From: Cupriavidus basilensis
Lineage (GTDB): Bacteria > Pseudomonadota > Gammaproteobacteria > Burkholderiales > Burkholderiaceae
NCBI RefSeq assembly: GCF_008801925.2
Contig: NZ_CP062803.1
Coordinates: 2,790,001 to 2,854,000 of the forward strand
Length of the DNA: 64,000 bases
Direction of reading: 5' to 3'
The position numbers and the translations under genes are program-made. Shown here in pieces: positions 16,045 to 23,715 of this stretch. Numbering within the stretch: the stretch's first letter is position 1; every line of letters begins with the position of its first letter. The notes beneath the pieces are model-generated. The model was not told the DNA's origin. It was given only the letters and a program-made list of their open reading frames with translations, and searched no databases.

Positions 16045-17766
16045 TCAGGCGGTCACAGTGCTGCGTTCGGCCGCGCGTGCGGTCTTCTCGGCGTCGGCAT
16101 CGGCTTCCTTGTTGACCGGCGGGCCTGCGAACGCGGTCTTGAACGTGCCGATGGACAGCATGTCGATCTCCAGCAGGAACGGGCCGGATTCGATGGTGGC
16201 TTCTTCCAGTGCGGCACCCACGTCGGCCAGGTTGCTGACGCGGCGATGGCGCAGGGCCAGCGATTGCGATAGTTGCGCGTAGTCCGGCGTGTGCAGGTCC
16301 ACGTAGTGGCGCCGACCGCCGTATTGCGCGTCCTGGATGTTCTTGATCACGCCATAGCCCTTGTCATTCATCAGCACGAAGACCACGTCGGCGCGTTCCT
16401 GCACGGCGGTAGCCAGTTCACCCAGGTTCAGGATGAAGCCGCCATCGCCGGCCAGGCAGAACGTCTTCTTGCCGGAAGCCGTCACCGCCGCGCCCACGGC
16501 GGCGCCGATGCCCATCGCCAGGCCCTGCCCGATGCCCCCGCCCAGCGCATGCACGCCGGCACGGGAGTCGAAAATACGCAGCTGGCGATTGCCCCAGGTG
16601 CTGTTGGAGACGGTCACGTCGCGCACCCAGTTGAAGTTGCGGCCGACCGCGCCTTGCAGCGCTTCCACCAGCGCCGAGTACGGGCCCAGGCCGTCGATCA
16701 GGCCACTCATGGCGACTTCGTGCGCGCTGCGCAGGTCAGCGGCAAAGTTCGGGTCCACCTTGAGCTTGCCTTCCAGGCGGTCGGCCAGGCCATCGAGTGC
16801 CAGCGCCGCATCGCCGCTGGCGAAGTAGTCGCTCTGGTAGCAGCGGCCTTCGGCGGATGCATCGGCATCCACACGGAACAGCGGGCGCGGCAGCTTCAGT
16901 TCGTACTTCAGCGTTTCATTGCCGCGCAGGCGCGAGCCCACCACCAGCATGGCGTCGCAGGTTTGATAGAACTGTTCCACCGGCTTGTGCAGGTTGAAGG
17001 CACCCAGCGAGCGGGGATCGTCTTCGGCCACGATGCCGCGGCCTTGCGTGCTGGTGACAACACCAAAGCCCAGCGCCATCAGACGCTTGACCTGCGCGCC
17101 GGCGTGGCGTGCGCCACCACCCAGCCACAACAGCGGGCGCTTTGCCTTGGACAAGCGCTCTGCCAGTTCGTCCAGCGCGTGGGCAGACGGCACGTGGGTG
17201 GGCACCGCCAGCGGGCGCAGGTCGGTCGGCATCGGGATCAGTGCGGCCTGGATATCGATGGGGATTTCCACGCTGACGGGGCCGGTCGGCGCGGTCAGCG
17301 CGGTTTGCACGGCGAGCTTGATGGTGCTCAGCGCGGTATCGGCGCTGCGGATGCGGAACGCGGCCTTGGAGATGGCCTTCAGCATGGTCAGTTGGTCCGG
17401 CGCCTCGTGGATGTAGGCCAGGCTCTGGTCCAGGTACGGCGTTTCGATCTGGCCGGTCAGGTGCAGCAGCGGCGTGCCGGCGGTCAGTGCTTCGACCATG
17501 GCGCCGGCGGCGTTGCCCGCAGCGGTGCCGGTGCTGGTCAGGCACACGCCCAGGCCACCGGTGGTGCGGGCGCAGGCGTCGGCCATATTGGTGCCGCCGG
17601 CTTCGCCGCGCGCGGGCACGAAGCGGATCTTGCCGCGCTCGCCCATCGCGTCGAGGATGGGCATGTTGTGGATCGAGATCACGCCGAACGCTGCCTTGAC
17701 GCCGCATTGTTCGAGGAAGGCGGCGATGGCGTAGCCCACCGTGACTTGTTGCTGTTCGTTACGCAT
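16045..17766 (-). CDS. Thiamine-diphosphate-dependent enzyme (acetolactate synthase/benzoylformate decarboxylase-like)
   Basis: A 573-residue ThDP enzyme with the usual three domains: the pyrimidine-binding domain holds the activating Glu near residue 55 in RGEAGG, a central domain follows, and the diphosphate-binding motif GDGGFILNLGELATA ends with MND about 27 residues on. This group decarboxylates 2-oxo acids or joins the activated aldehyde to another carbonyl. The frame stays open to 17946, but the ATG at 17766 begins the homology and overlaps the SDR stop in the 8-mer ATGCGTAA. In operon B it could decarboxylate a 2-oxo acid formed after ring cleavage. It should not be called acetolactate synthase; no regulatory subunit is present. 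Confidence 0.88.
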   Translation of the reverse strand: MRNEQQQVTVGYAIAAFLEQCGVKAAFGVISIHNMPILDAMGERGKIRFVPARGEAGGTNMADACARTTGGLGVCLTSTGTAAGNAAGAMVEALTAGTPLLHLTGQIETPYLDQSLAYIHEAPDQLTMLKAISKAAFRIRSADTALSTIKLAVQTALTAPTGPVSVEIPIDIQAALIPMPTDLRPLAVPTHVPSAHALDELAERLSKAKRPLLWLGGGARHAGAQVKRLMALGFGVVTSTQGRGIVAEDDPRSLGAFNLHKPVEQFYQTCDAMLVVGSRLRGNETLKYELKLPRPLFRVDADASAEGRCYQSDYFASGDAALALDGLADRLEGKLKVDPNFAADLRSAHEVAMSGLIDGLGPYSALVEALQGAVGRNFNWVRDVTVSNSTWGNRQLRIFDSRAGVHALGGGIGQGLAMGIGAAVGAAVTASGKKTFCLAGDGGFILNLGELATAVQERADVVFVLMNDKGYGVIKNIQDAQYGGRRHYVDLHTPDYAQLSQSLALRHRRVSNLADVGAALEEATIESGPFLLEIDMLSIGTFKTAFAGPPVNKEADADAEKTARAAERSTVTA

Positions 17767-18562
17767 GACGGGAAAGTCCTCCGGAAATATCGATGTGGCT
17801 GCCCGTGGTGTACGAAGACAACGGCGAGGCAAGGAACAGGATCGCGCGTGCGGCTTCCTGCGGCAGGCCAAGACGGCCAAGTTGAATATGCTTTTGCTGC
17901 GCCAGGCGCGCGGTCCACGCGGCCCAGTCGAGGTCGCGCTCGGCATCCGGGCGCGCTTCGAAACGCCGGCGCCACTGGCCCGACTCGACCAGGCCGAGCA
18001 GGATGCCGTTGACGCGGATGCCCTTGGGGGCGAATTCGGTGGCCAGCGAGCGCACCAGGTTATGCACGCCGGCGCGCGCCGCGGACGTCGCCACCATATG
18101 CGGCTCGGGTTGCACGGCCAGCAGCGAGTTCACGCAGACGATGGCACCGCTGTCCGAGCGCTCCAGTTGCGCGAGGAACGCACGCGTGGCATGGATCACC
18201 GAAAAGAACTTGAGCTGCAGTTCTTCGAGCCAAGCCGCGTCCTCGGTGTTCGAGAACGTGGAGACGCGGCCCTGCCCGGCGTTATTGATCAGCATGTCGG
18301 CGGGGCCGAGCGCGGCCTCGCTGGCGGCGGCAAAGGCGGCTACCTGCGCGGGGTCCAGCACGTCGCAGGCAGCGGCATACAGGCGGGCTTCGGGGAAGCG
18401 TGCGCGCAGATGGCTTTGCGCTTCGCGCAGCCGCGCTTCGTTGCGGCCGCACAGCGCTACGGCGGCGCGCGATTCCAGCAGTTGTTCGACGGTGGCCAGG
18501 CCGATGCCCGAGGACCCACCCGTGACGACGGCAACCTTGCCGTCGAGTTCAATCATGGACAT
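17759..18562 (-). CDS. SDR-family protein lacking the usual Tyr/Lys pair
   Basis: A 267-residue short-chain dehydrogenase/reductase fold. The cofactor motif TGGSSGIG, the NNAG motif and the Ser in CVNSLLA are present. At the place of the YxxxK pair the sequence reads VATSAARAGV: by alignment with YSASKAGV, Tyr becomes Thr and Lys becomes Arg. A subgroup of SDRs does depart from the standard tetrad, so this may be a real divergent enzyme or a non-catalytic member. ATG 18562 is preferred (AGGACG upstream); a GTG at 18571 overlaps the IclR stop. It overlaps the ThDP gene by 8 bp. Confidence 0.88.
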   Translation of the reverse strand: MSMIELDGKVAVVTGGSSGIGLATVEQLLESRAAVALCGRNEARLREAQSHLRARFPEARLYAAACDVLDPAQVAAFAAASEAALGPADMLINNAGQGRVSTFSNTEDAAWLEELQLKFFSVIHATRAFLAQLERSDSGAIVCVNSLLAVQPEPHMVATSAARAGVHNLVRSLATEFAPKGIRVNGILLGLVESGQWRRRFEARPDAERDLDWAAWTARLAQQKHIQLGRLGLPQEAARAILFLASPLSSYTTGSHIDISGGLSRHA

Positions 18563-18567
18563 CGTCC

Positions 18568-19398
18568 TCACTCCCGATACAGGTTGACCACCTTGCCATG
18601 CTCGCGCGGGCGGTAGTCCAGCAGGCGAGACAGTTCGCCCGCGGTGTCTCTGACTTTCTCTTCCATCATGTCCAGTTGCTCCGGATCAATGCGCGAGGCC
18701 GGGATGGTCACGCCCAGCGCCGCCACCACCTTGCAGGTACGATCCCGCACCGGTGCCGCGATGGTCGAGATGCTGGCCTCAAAGAACGCTTCCTGCAGCA
18801 CCACGCCGCGCTCGCGGTCGCGCTGCACCATCTCGAACAGTGCTTCGACCGTACGCGGCGTGCTGGGCGTGAACACTTCCAGTTGCGGCTCCGGATAGAG
18901 CTGGCGCAACTCGGCCAGCGTCAGGTCTTCGAGCAGCACGCGCCCAAGCACGGTGGCGTGCGCCGGCAGGCGGGTCCCCACGGTGACGGAACTGCTGAAT
19001 GGCGTGGGCGCCACCGACTTGGCCACATAGACAATCGAGCGGCCGTCGCGCACCACCAGGTTGCACGGGTAACGAATGTCGTCGCGCAGGCGATCGAGCA
19101 GCGGGCGCCCCAGCTCGGTGAGTTCCAGCGAAGCCAGGTACTCGAAGCCCAGGCGCAGCACCGCCATGCCGAGGCGGTAATCGCGGCCGCCGTCGGTGCG
19201 TTCGACAAAGCCCATCATCTCCAGCGTGGCCAGCAGCCGGAACACCGTGGAGCGGGGCACCTTGAGCCGGCGCGCCAGGTCGGCCGCCGACAAGGTGCGG
19301 TCGCGGCGGCTGAACTCGGCCAGCAGGCGCAGGCCGCGTTCCAGCCCGGGCACGATGTACTTGTCCTGGATGTCTTCCGACAGGCGTTCTTGAGTCAT
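18568..19398 (-). CDS. IclR-family transcriptional regulator (copy 2)
   Basis: A 276-residue regulator with HTH residues LSAADLARRLKVPRSTVFR and an IclR effector domain. It is very similar to copy 1 at 2606-3427 along the whole length, with differences mainly at both ends and around residues 185-200. It sits inside operon B, between the cupin and SDR genes, so it would be made along with the enzymes it may regulate. It is a candidate binder of the GTTTY-N6-AAAAC palindromes. No strong ribosome site is seen. Confidence 0.93.
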   Translation of the reverse strand: MTQERLSEDIQDKYIVPGLERGLRLLAEFSRRDRTLSAADLARRLKVPRSTVFRLLATLEMMGFVERTDGGRDYRLGMAVLRLGFEYLASLELTELGRPLLDRLRDDIRYPCNLVVRDGRSIVYVAKSVAPTPFSSSVTVGTRLPAHATVLGRVLLEDLTLAELRQLYPEPQLEVFTPSTPRTVEALFEMVQRDRERGVVLQEAFFEASISTIAAPVRDRTCKVVAALGVTIPASRIDPEQLDMMEEKVRDTAGELSRLLDYRPREHGKVVNLYRE

Positions 19399-19457
19399 GA
19401 GATGGCTTGTATTTCAACTGGGCCGGCACCCCGATTGGCGCGCCGGCCGCGCGCTGT

Positions 19458-19994
19458 TCAGCGCTTGACCTTGGTGAGCGGATGCTCGGGCGGGTACGTT
19501 GGCGTGATCGGCTTCTTGGCGCCGAGCATCACGCACATCAGCGCGTCTTCCTCGCCGATGTTGATTTCCTCGCGGTACACGCCGGGGGGCACCGAGACCA
19601 GGTCGCGGTCGGTCAGGATGGTTTCGAAGCGCTCGCCGTCCTTTTCCAGGATCAGCTTGATCTTGCCGCGCATGACGAAGAAGACCTCTTCCACGTCCGT
19701 GTGCAGGTGCGACGGGCCTTCGTGGCCGGCCGGGATGATCATGGTCGAGAACGTGAAGTTCTCGGACGGCACGGTATTGGTGTCGGTGGCCACGCCGGTG
19801 CCGCCGGTGCCGAGGTAACGCATCTGCGCACGGCGGTACTTGGGATCGTAGTCAGCCTGGAACTTCAGCGCGTCCCAGTCGTAGCGGCGGGTGGAGAAGC
19901 GCGCGACACGGCTCTCCATCCACTGGTCGAAGGAAGCGCCAGACGGCTGCTCCCAGGAACGCTTGATGTTGTCTTGTTGGGAAAGATCGCTCAT
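19458..19994 (-). CDS. Cupin-domain protein
   Basis: A 178-residue single-domain cupin. The metal motif HLHTDVEEVFFVMRGKIKL gives the HxH...E set, and the second motif lies in PPGVYREEINIGEEDALMCVML. The N-terminal ~90 residues (RRYDWDALKFQADYDPKYRRAQMRY) are helical and not cupin-like. Single-domain cupins in catabolic operons may be dioxygenases, isomerases or sensors; nothing here decides between them. It is followed by the second IclR gene in operon B. Ribosome site AAGGAA lies seven bases before ATG. Confidence 0.88.
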   Translation of the reverse strand: MSDLSQQDNIKRSWEQPSGASFDQWMESRVARFSTRRYDWDALKFQADYDPKYRRAQMRYLGTGGTGVATDTNTVPSENFTFSTMIIPAGHEGPSHLHTDVEEVFFVMRGKIKLILEKDGERFETILTDRDLVSVPPGVYREEINIGEEDALMCVMLGAKKPITPTYPPEHPLTKVKR

Positions 19995-20010
19995 TTGGAT
20001 TCCTTCTAGC

Positions 20011-20781
20011 TCAGTGCATGACGAAGCCGCCGTTGACGGCCAGCGTCTGGCCCGTCACGAAGCGGGCCAGGTCGGAAAGGGCGAACAGCACGGCCCCGGA
20101 GACATCCTCGGGTAGCTGCTCGCGGGAAATCGCGCGTTGCTCGCGATAGAGGTCGCGCCTCTTCTGGGGCACGTATTCGGTTGCCTCCACCAGGGTCAGC
20201 CCCGGTGCTATGGCATTGACGGTGATCTGGTCGTCGCCCAGCTCGCGCGCCAGCGAGCGGGTCATGCCGATGATGGCGCTCTTGCTGGCCACGTATGCCA
20301 GCAGGTTGGGCGCGCCCCACAGCGGCGTGTCGGACGCCAGGTTGACGATGGCGCCGCGGCCCGAGGCGCGCAGCGCCGGCAGGCAGGCGGTGGTCATCAG
20401 CCAGGTACCGCGCACGTTGATATTCATCACGCGGTCCCAGGTGGCGATGTCGATGGCGCTGGCGTCGCGCCCGCCGGAGTCGGTCACCGCGGCGTTGTTG
20501 ACCAGGCCGTCGAGGCCGCCCAGCCCGGCCGCCGCCGCGTTGGCGCAGGCCGTCACCGATTCGGGGTTGCCCAGGTCGAGCACGAACGGCAGCGCCTTCA
20601 GCCCGCGGGCCTGCAGCGCAGCGGCTCCCTCGTGCAGGCGGTCCGCCAGGATGTCCGCCATGGCGACGGCGGCGCCGGCTTCGGCAATCGCGGTGGCAAA
20701 GGCCAGGCCAAGCCCGCGCGCGGCGCCGGTCACCAGCACGCGCCGGCCAGCCAGCAGGTTATGGCGATCGATCTCAGGCAT
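20011..20781 (-). CDS. SDR-family oxidoreductase (canonical)
   Basis: A 256-residue classical SDR with TGAARGLG at the cofactor site, NNAAVTDSGG, the catalytic Ser in VNLASDTPLWG, and YVASK as the YxxxK pair. It may oxidise a diol or alcohol made by the Rieske oxygenase. The ATG at 20781 overlaps the Rieske stop by 8 bp (ATGCCTGA on the minus strand), so the two are probably translated together, which supports a linked role. The longer TTG start at 20799 is unlikely. Confidence 0.92.
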   Translation of the reverse strand: MPEIDRHNLLAGRRVLVTGAARGLGLAFATAIAEAGAAVAMADILADRLHEGAAALQARGLKALPFVLDLGNPESVTACANAAAAGLGGLDGLVNNAAVTDSGGRDASAIDIATWDRVMNINVRGTWLMTTACLPALRASGRGAIVNLASDTPLWGAPNLLAYVASKSAIIGMTRSLARELGDDQITVNAIAPGLTLVEATEYVPQKRRDLYREQRAISREQLPEDVSGAVLFALSDLARFVTGQTLAVNGGFVMH

Positions 20782-21829
20782 GGCCGGCCACCCCGCCAAC
20801 CGGCTTCAACATGGCAACGGGCTCGTCAGCGACTTCCTGGTCGGCACGGCGGCGCAGCAGGCGGCGCACGCGGGTGATGCCGACATCGTGCTGGTACAGC
20901 GTTTCATGCTCGCGCGCGTTCGGCGCCATCATTTCGAGCACCACGCGGTCTTGCTCCAGCACGTCCCAGTGCAGGCCCTCCAGGCGGTTGCGGTACAGGA
21001 AGCGCCAGACATCGCGCTCCCAACCCTGCACGTGACGGGTGCGCCAGAAGAACACCATGCAGTGCTCCTCATCCACCGGCGTAGCGATGCCAACGATGCC
21101 GAACGGGCCGCCAGGACCCACCTTGGCGCGATAGGGGATGGCCAGGCGCAACCACATCGTGCCGGTTTCGCCGAACTCCACCCAATCGAAGTTCACGCCG
21201 CGCTGGCCGGTCTTCTCGAACACCAGGCCGGTGTCAGTCTCGCGCACGGCCATCACAGCCTGCTTTTCACCGCTGGCCATCGAGTGCGACACCGCATGCA
21301 GGTAGGCGCCGTGCATCGGGTCCATGACGTTGTCGATGGCGTAGCGGTAGTTGCAATCCCAATGCGCCACGCACAGGAAATTGGTGTGCTCGTCGCTTTC
21401 CAGCTCTTCCGGCAGGCGCAGCGCATCGGCTTGCGCTGGAGCGCGCTCACCGAACCACAGGAAGATGGCGCCGGCCTTTTCCTGCACGGGGTAGCTGCGC
21501 ACGCAGGTCTTGCCTTCGAGCGGGCAGCTGTCCACGGCCGGCACGCTCTTGACCTGGCCATCGCCACCCACTTCCACGCCGTGGTACCAGCAGGCCACGC
21601 GGTCGCCAAGGTTCCAGCCCATCGACAGGCGCGCGCCGCGGTGCGGGCAGCGATCTTCCAGCGCGTGCACCTGGCCTTCGCCATCGCGCCACAGCACGAT
21701 GTTCTGGCCCAGGCGCGTGATGCCGACCGGTGCATGCGTGACCGCCCATGCGGCCGATACCGGATACCAATAGTTGTGCAGGCCGGTGTTCAGGCGCGCC
21801 TCAGCACGCGCTTGCTTGTTCGATTCCAT
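20774..21829 (-). CDS. Rieske non-haem iron oxygenase, alpha subunit (VanA/phthalate dioxygenase-like)
   Basis: A 351-residue ring-hydroxylating or demethylating oxygenase. The Rieske cluster ligands are C61-x-H63 in CPHRGARLSMGW and C80-x2-H83 in CWYHG. The catalytic domain has NVMDPMHGAYLHAVSH, which supplies the bridging Asp and the two iron-binding His. No beta subunit is encoded, matching the single-subunit VanA type, whose partner is a one-chain reductase, here the gene at 11632-12588. It could hydroxylate the ring or remove an O- or N-methyl group. It overlaps the canonical SDR gene downstream by 8 bp. Confidence 0.93.
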   Translation of the reverse strand: MESNKQARAEARLNTGLHNYWYPVSAAWAVTHAPVGITRLGQNIVLWRDGEGQVHALEDRCPHRGARLSMGWNLGDRVACWYHGVEVGGDGQVKSVPAVDSCPLEGKTCVRSYPVQEKAGAIFLWFGERAPAQADALRLPEELESDEHTNFLCVAHWDCNYRYAIDNVMDPMHGAYLHAVSHSMASGEKQAVMAVRETDTGLVFEKTGQRGVNFDWVEFGETGTMWLRLAIPYRAKVGPGGPFGIVGIATPVDEEHCMVFFWRTRHVQGWERDVWRFLYRNRLEGLHWDVLEQDRVVLEMMAPNAREHETLYQHDVGITRVRRLLRRRADQEVADEPVAMLKPVGGVAGHA

Positions 21830-21940
21830 TGTTTGCTCTCTTGCGGGTACCGGATCGGATCGCTCTTTCGAGGGGCGCCTGATGGCACTGCCCTTCGCGA
21901 CGCAATCGCTTTGATGTTCTTGAACTGCGTGGCGCCTCGT

Positions 21941-22246
21941 TCAGGCGCCCAGGCGACGCATTTCGGCGAGGAAACGCGCCTCGGTCCAGGCCTGGCCATC
22001 CGCGCCCAGCAAGCCCGCCTGGTTGAACGAACGCACGATATCTTCCGGGCTTTTCGCACCGGCTTCGAAGGCGGCCTCCAGCGCATCGCCCAGCGCGTCT
22101 TCGTAGGCGGTGGGCATGGCGGCGCGGGTCTGCCACACGATGTTGGCGACCTTGCCGGGCTGCTCGATGTGGCCCTTGCCGGCGACATTGTTCGGAGCCG
22201 GACGCTCCCAGGGCGCCAGATTCGGGTTGTATGCGAGGTTTTCCAT
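21941..22246 (-). CDS. Small recombinase-like helix-turn-helix protein
   Basis: A 101-residue protein resembling those annotated as 'recombinase-like HTH domain' proteins. The N-terminus is polar and extended (MENLAYNPNLAPWERP), and a helical part follows that contains EDIVRSFNQAGLLGADGQAWTEARFLAEMRRLG, which fits an HTH with a recombinase-like motif. ATG 22246 is chosen because AAAGGAG stands seven bases upstream; the longer frame lacks this. It leads operon B, 111 bp before the Rieske gene. There is no recombinase catalytic domain. It may be a regulator or an accessory to the oxygenase; the role is unknown. Confidence 0.75.
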   Translation of the reverse strand: MENLAYNPNLAPWERPAPNNVAGKGHIEQPGKVANIVWQTRAAMPTAYEDALGDALEAAFEAGAKSPEDIVRSFNQAGLLGADGQAWTEARFLAEMRRLGA

Positions 22247-22292
22247 TGCGCTACTCCTTTGCCTTATTGCCAACCGGCTAACCGAGCGTTTT

Positions 22293-22308
22293 GTTTCATC
22301 TATAAAAC
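22293..22308 (-). promoter_or_regulatory. Operator-like palindrome upstream of operon B
   Basis: GTTTCATCTATAAAAC on the plus strand (GTTTY-N6-AAAAC), 46 bp before the HTH-gene start. A second, wider CGTTTT...AAAACG symmetry spans 22287-22309. AT-rich TTAAAT/AATATT, possible -10 sequence, lies just upstream on the minus strand, so the site would cover the transcription start. Confidence 0.62.
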
Positions 22309-22368
22309 GCTGATTTAAATATTGAACACAGACACCACTATAGACAACGAAACTTCAAAAATTGACTG

Positions 22369-22378
22369 GGGTTTACCC
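22369..22378. promoter_or_regulatory. Upstream box GGGTTTACCC of operon B
   Basis: A near-palindrome, 60 bp upstream of the operator-like site. Related boxes lie upstream of the hydrolase (23431-23440) and the porin (23645-23654). The first two are also preceded by AATTGA. It may be an activator site. Confidence 0.45.
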
Positions 22379-22476
22379 TTTTGATTGACCAATGCCACGA
22401 GAACGTGGCATCGGCATCGGCGCGGCGGCCTGAGGCGGGGGGGGGTACGAAGGAACGGGGGCGAGGAAAGGGAAGG

Positions 22477-23364
22477 CTAAGCTGCGGCAAGCCCGTGGCG
22501 AATCCAGCGCGCAACCCGGCTGGCCTGCTCCACGTAGCAGGCATGCCCGGCATCCGGGATCAGCTCGAACGGCAACGCAAAGCGCTCCGCCAGGGCCGCA
22601 CACCCGGGCGGCGGCGTCACGACATCCAGCGCGCCGCAGCCGACCTGCACCCTGACGCCCTGCCCCCGGCGCCCGAGGTAGTCGTCAATGGCATCGCCGC
22701 ACAGCATCGCCACCGCCTGCCGGTAACCATCCGGATCCAGCCGGCGCATATTCCAGCGCACCCAGGCTTGCACATCGGCGCCTGCCGCGGCGCTCAGCAG
22801 GCGGCCGGGCCCCCGCTCGGCCAGGCCTTCCACGCCCACCGCCGCGAGCGCTTCGAGCCGCTGGCGCGCCACGTCCCTTGCCTTGTCCTCTTTGCCGGGG
22901 CCGCCGTATCCCTGCGCCGGGCTCAGCAGCAGCAACTTCGCGGGCAGCAGCGCCGGGCTAGCCTCGGCCACATAGGCGGCCGCCATCAGCGCGCCGAGCG
23001 AGTGCCCCACGATCACATCGGGCCGTACGTCCAGGGCACGCATCAGGTCCTGCAGGCGCAGCGCGTAATCGGCAGCCTTGGGCGCCGCGACGGGCAGGGC
23101 CTGCGAATTGCCATAGCCGGGCGCGTCCCACGCAATCACGCGCGCGTGCGCCGCCAGCAAGCTGGCGCACGACAGCCAGGAGGCCGCGCCGGAACTGATG
23201 CCATGCAGCAGCACCACCACAGGCCCGTGGCTGCCGCCGCACCGGTAAGCGAGCGGTGCGCCGTCGCGGCCGGCAGCTATGCGCCGCTCACCGAAGCCGC
23301 TATCGAGTGCACGGAGCAACGCTTCATCCGGCTGGGGTAGCTGAGGCGCGTTAATTTGTTCCAT
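22477..23364 (-). CDS. Alpha/beta-fold hydrolase (meta-cleavage-product hydrolase-like)
   Basis: A protein of about 295 residues with the alpha/beta hydrolase fold: oxyanion-hole motif HGISSGAASW, nucleophile elbow VGHSLGALMAA (Ser), an acid near GCGALDVVTPP, and His in DAGHACYVEQ. In pathways with extradiol dioxygenases such enzymes hydrolyse the ring-cleavage product, which fits this neighbourhood. ATG 23364 is chosen; ATG 23376 and TTG 23385 lie within or against the operator. It is separately transcribed from operon B, which starts beyond its 3' end. Confidence 0.88.
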   Translation of the reverse strand: MEQINAPQLPQPDEALLRALDSGFGERRIAAGRDGAPLAYRCGGSHGPVVVLLHGISSGAASWLSCASLLAAHARVIAWDAPGYGNSQALPVAAPKAADYALRLQDLMRALDVRPDVIVGHSLGALMAAAYVAEASPALLPAKLLLLSPAQGYGGPGKEDKARDVARQRLEALAAVGVEGLAERGPGRLLSAAAGADVQAWVRWNMRRLDPDGYRQAVAMLCGDAIDDYLGRRGQGVRVQVGCGALDVVTPPPGCAALAERFALPFELIPDAGHACYVEQASRVARWIRHGLAAA

Positions 23365-23377
23365 ATATGAAACCATA

Positions 23378-23392
23378 GTTTGCAAATAAAAC
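23378..23392 (-). promoter_or_regulatory. Operator-like palindrome upstream of the hydrolase gene
   Basis: GTTTGCAAATAAAAC on the plus strand, one base shorter than the other sites. A TATATT element, plausible as -10, lies seven bases upstream on the minus strand (23399-23404), so the palindrome would cover the transcription start. Confidence 0.55.
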
Positions 23393-23430
23393 TTAAGAAA
23401 TATAGACCGCCTGAATCTGGAAATTGATCC

Positions 23431-23440
23431 GGGTTAACCC
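23431..23440. promoter_or_regulatory. Upstream box GGGTTAACCC of the hydrolase gene
   Basis: A perfect 10-bp palindrome, 38 bp upstream of the operator-like site. It is preceded by AATTGATCC, like the AATTGACTG before the box at 22369. The spacing is 22 bp (about two helix turns) less than at operon B. Confidence 0.45.
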
Positions 23441-23644
23441 CCTGCAAAAAAATTTCGCCGGGTCCGGCGCTCCGCCGGCGTTGAAGCGTCCGCAAATCCC
23501 CTTTTTGGCGCAACGGCCTTGCATACCAATTCGGGCGCGGCTCCCCGGCCTGGCGGCAGCGCGCCGCCCTCCTCCCTGTTGCGCAGCATGGTGCGCAACA
23601 GCGCCGTGCTGGTGCAGGCCACTCGTCGCTTCTCCGCATCACTA

Positions 23645-23654
23645 GGGATTACCC
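23645..23654. promoter_or_regulatory. Upstream box GGGATTACCC of the porin operon
   Basis: A relative of the boxes at 22369 and 23431. It lies 61 bp upstream of the porin operator-like site, almost the same distance (60 bp) as at operon B. Confidence 0.4.
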
Positions 23655-23715
23655 ACCCATGCGTTTCCCGAAATGACCAGCTATATTTTGCTCGTTGTTT
23701 CTTATGTAATCTGAT

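Noticed and set aside
13990..18012. Long plus-strand frames (760 and 579 residues)
   Set aside because: They are antisense to the aldehyde dehydrogenase, NadX-like and ThDP genes, which have full motifs; the plus-strand products have none.
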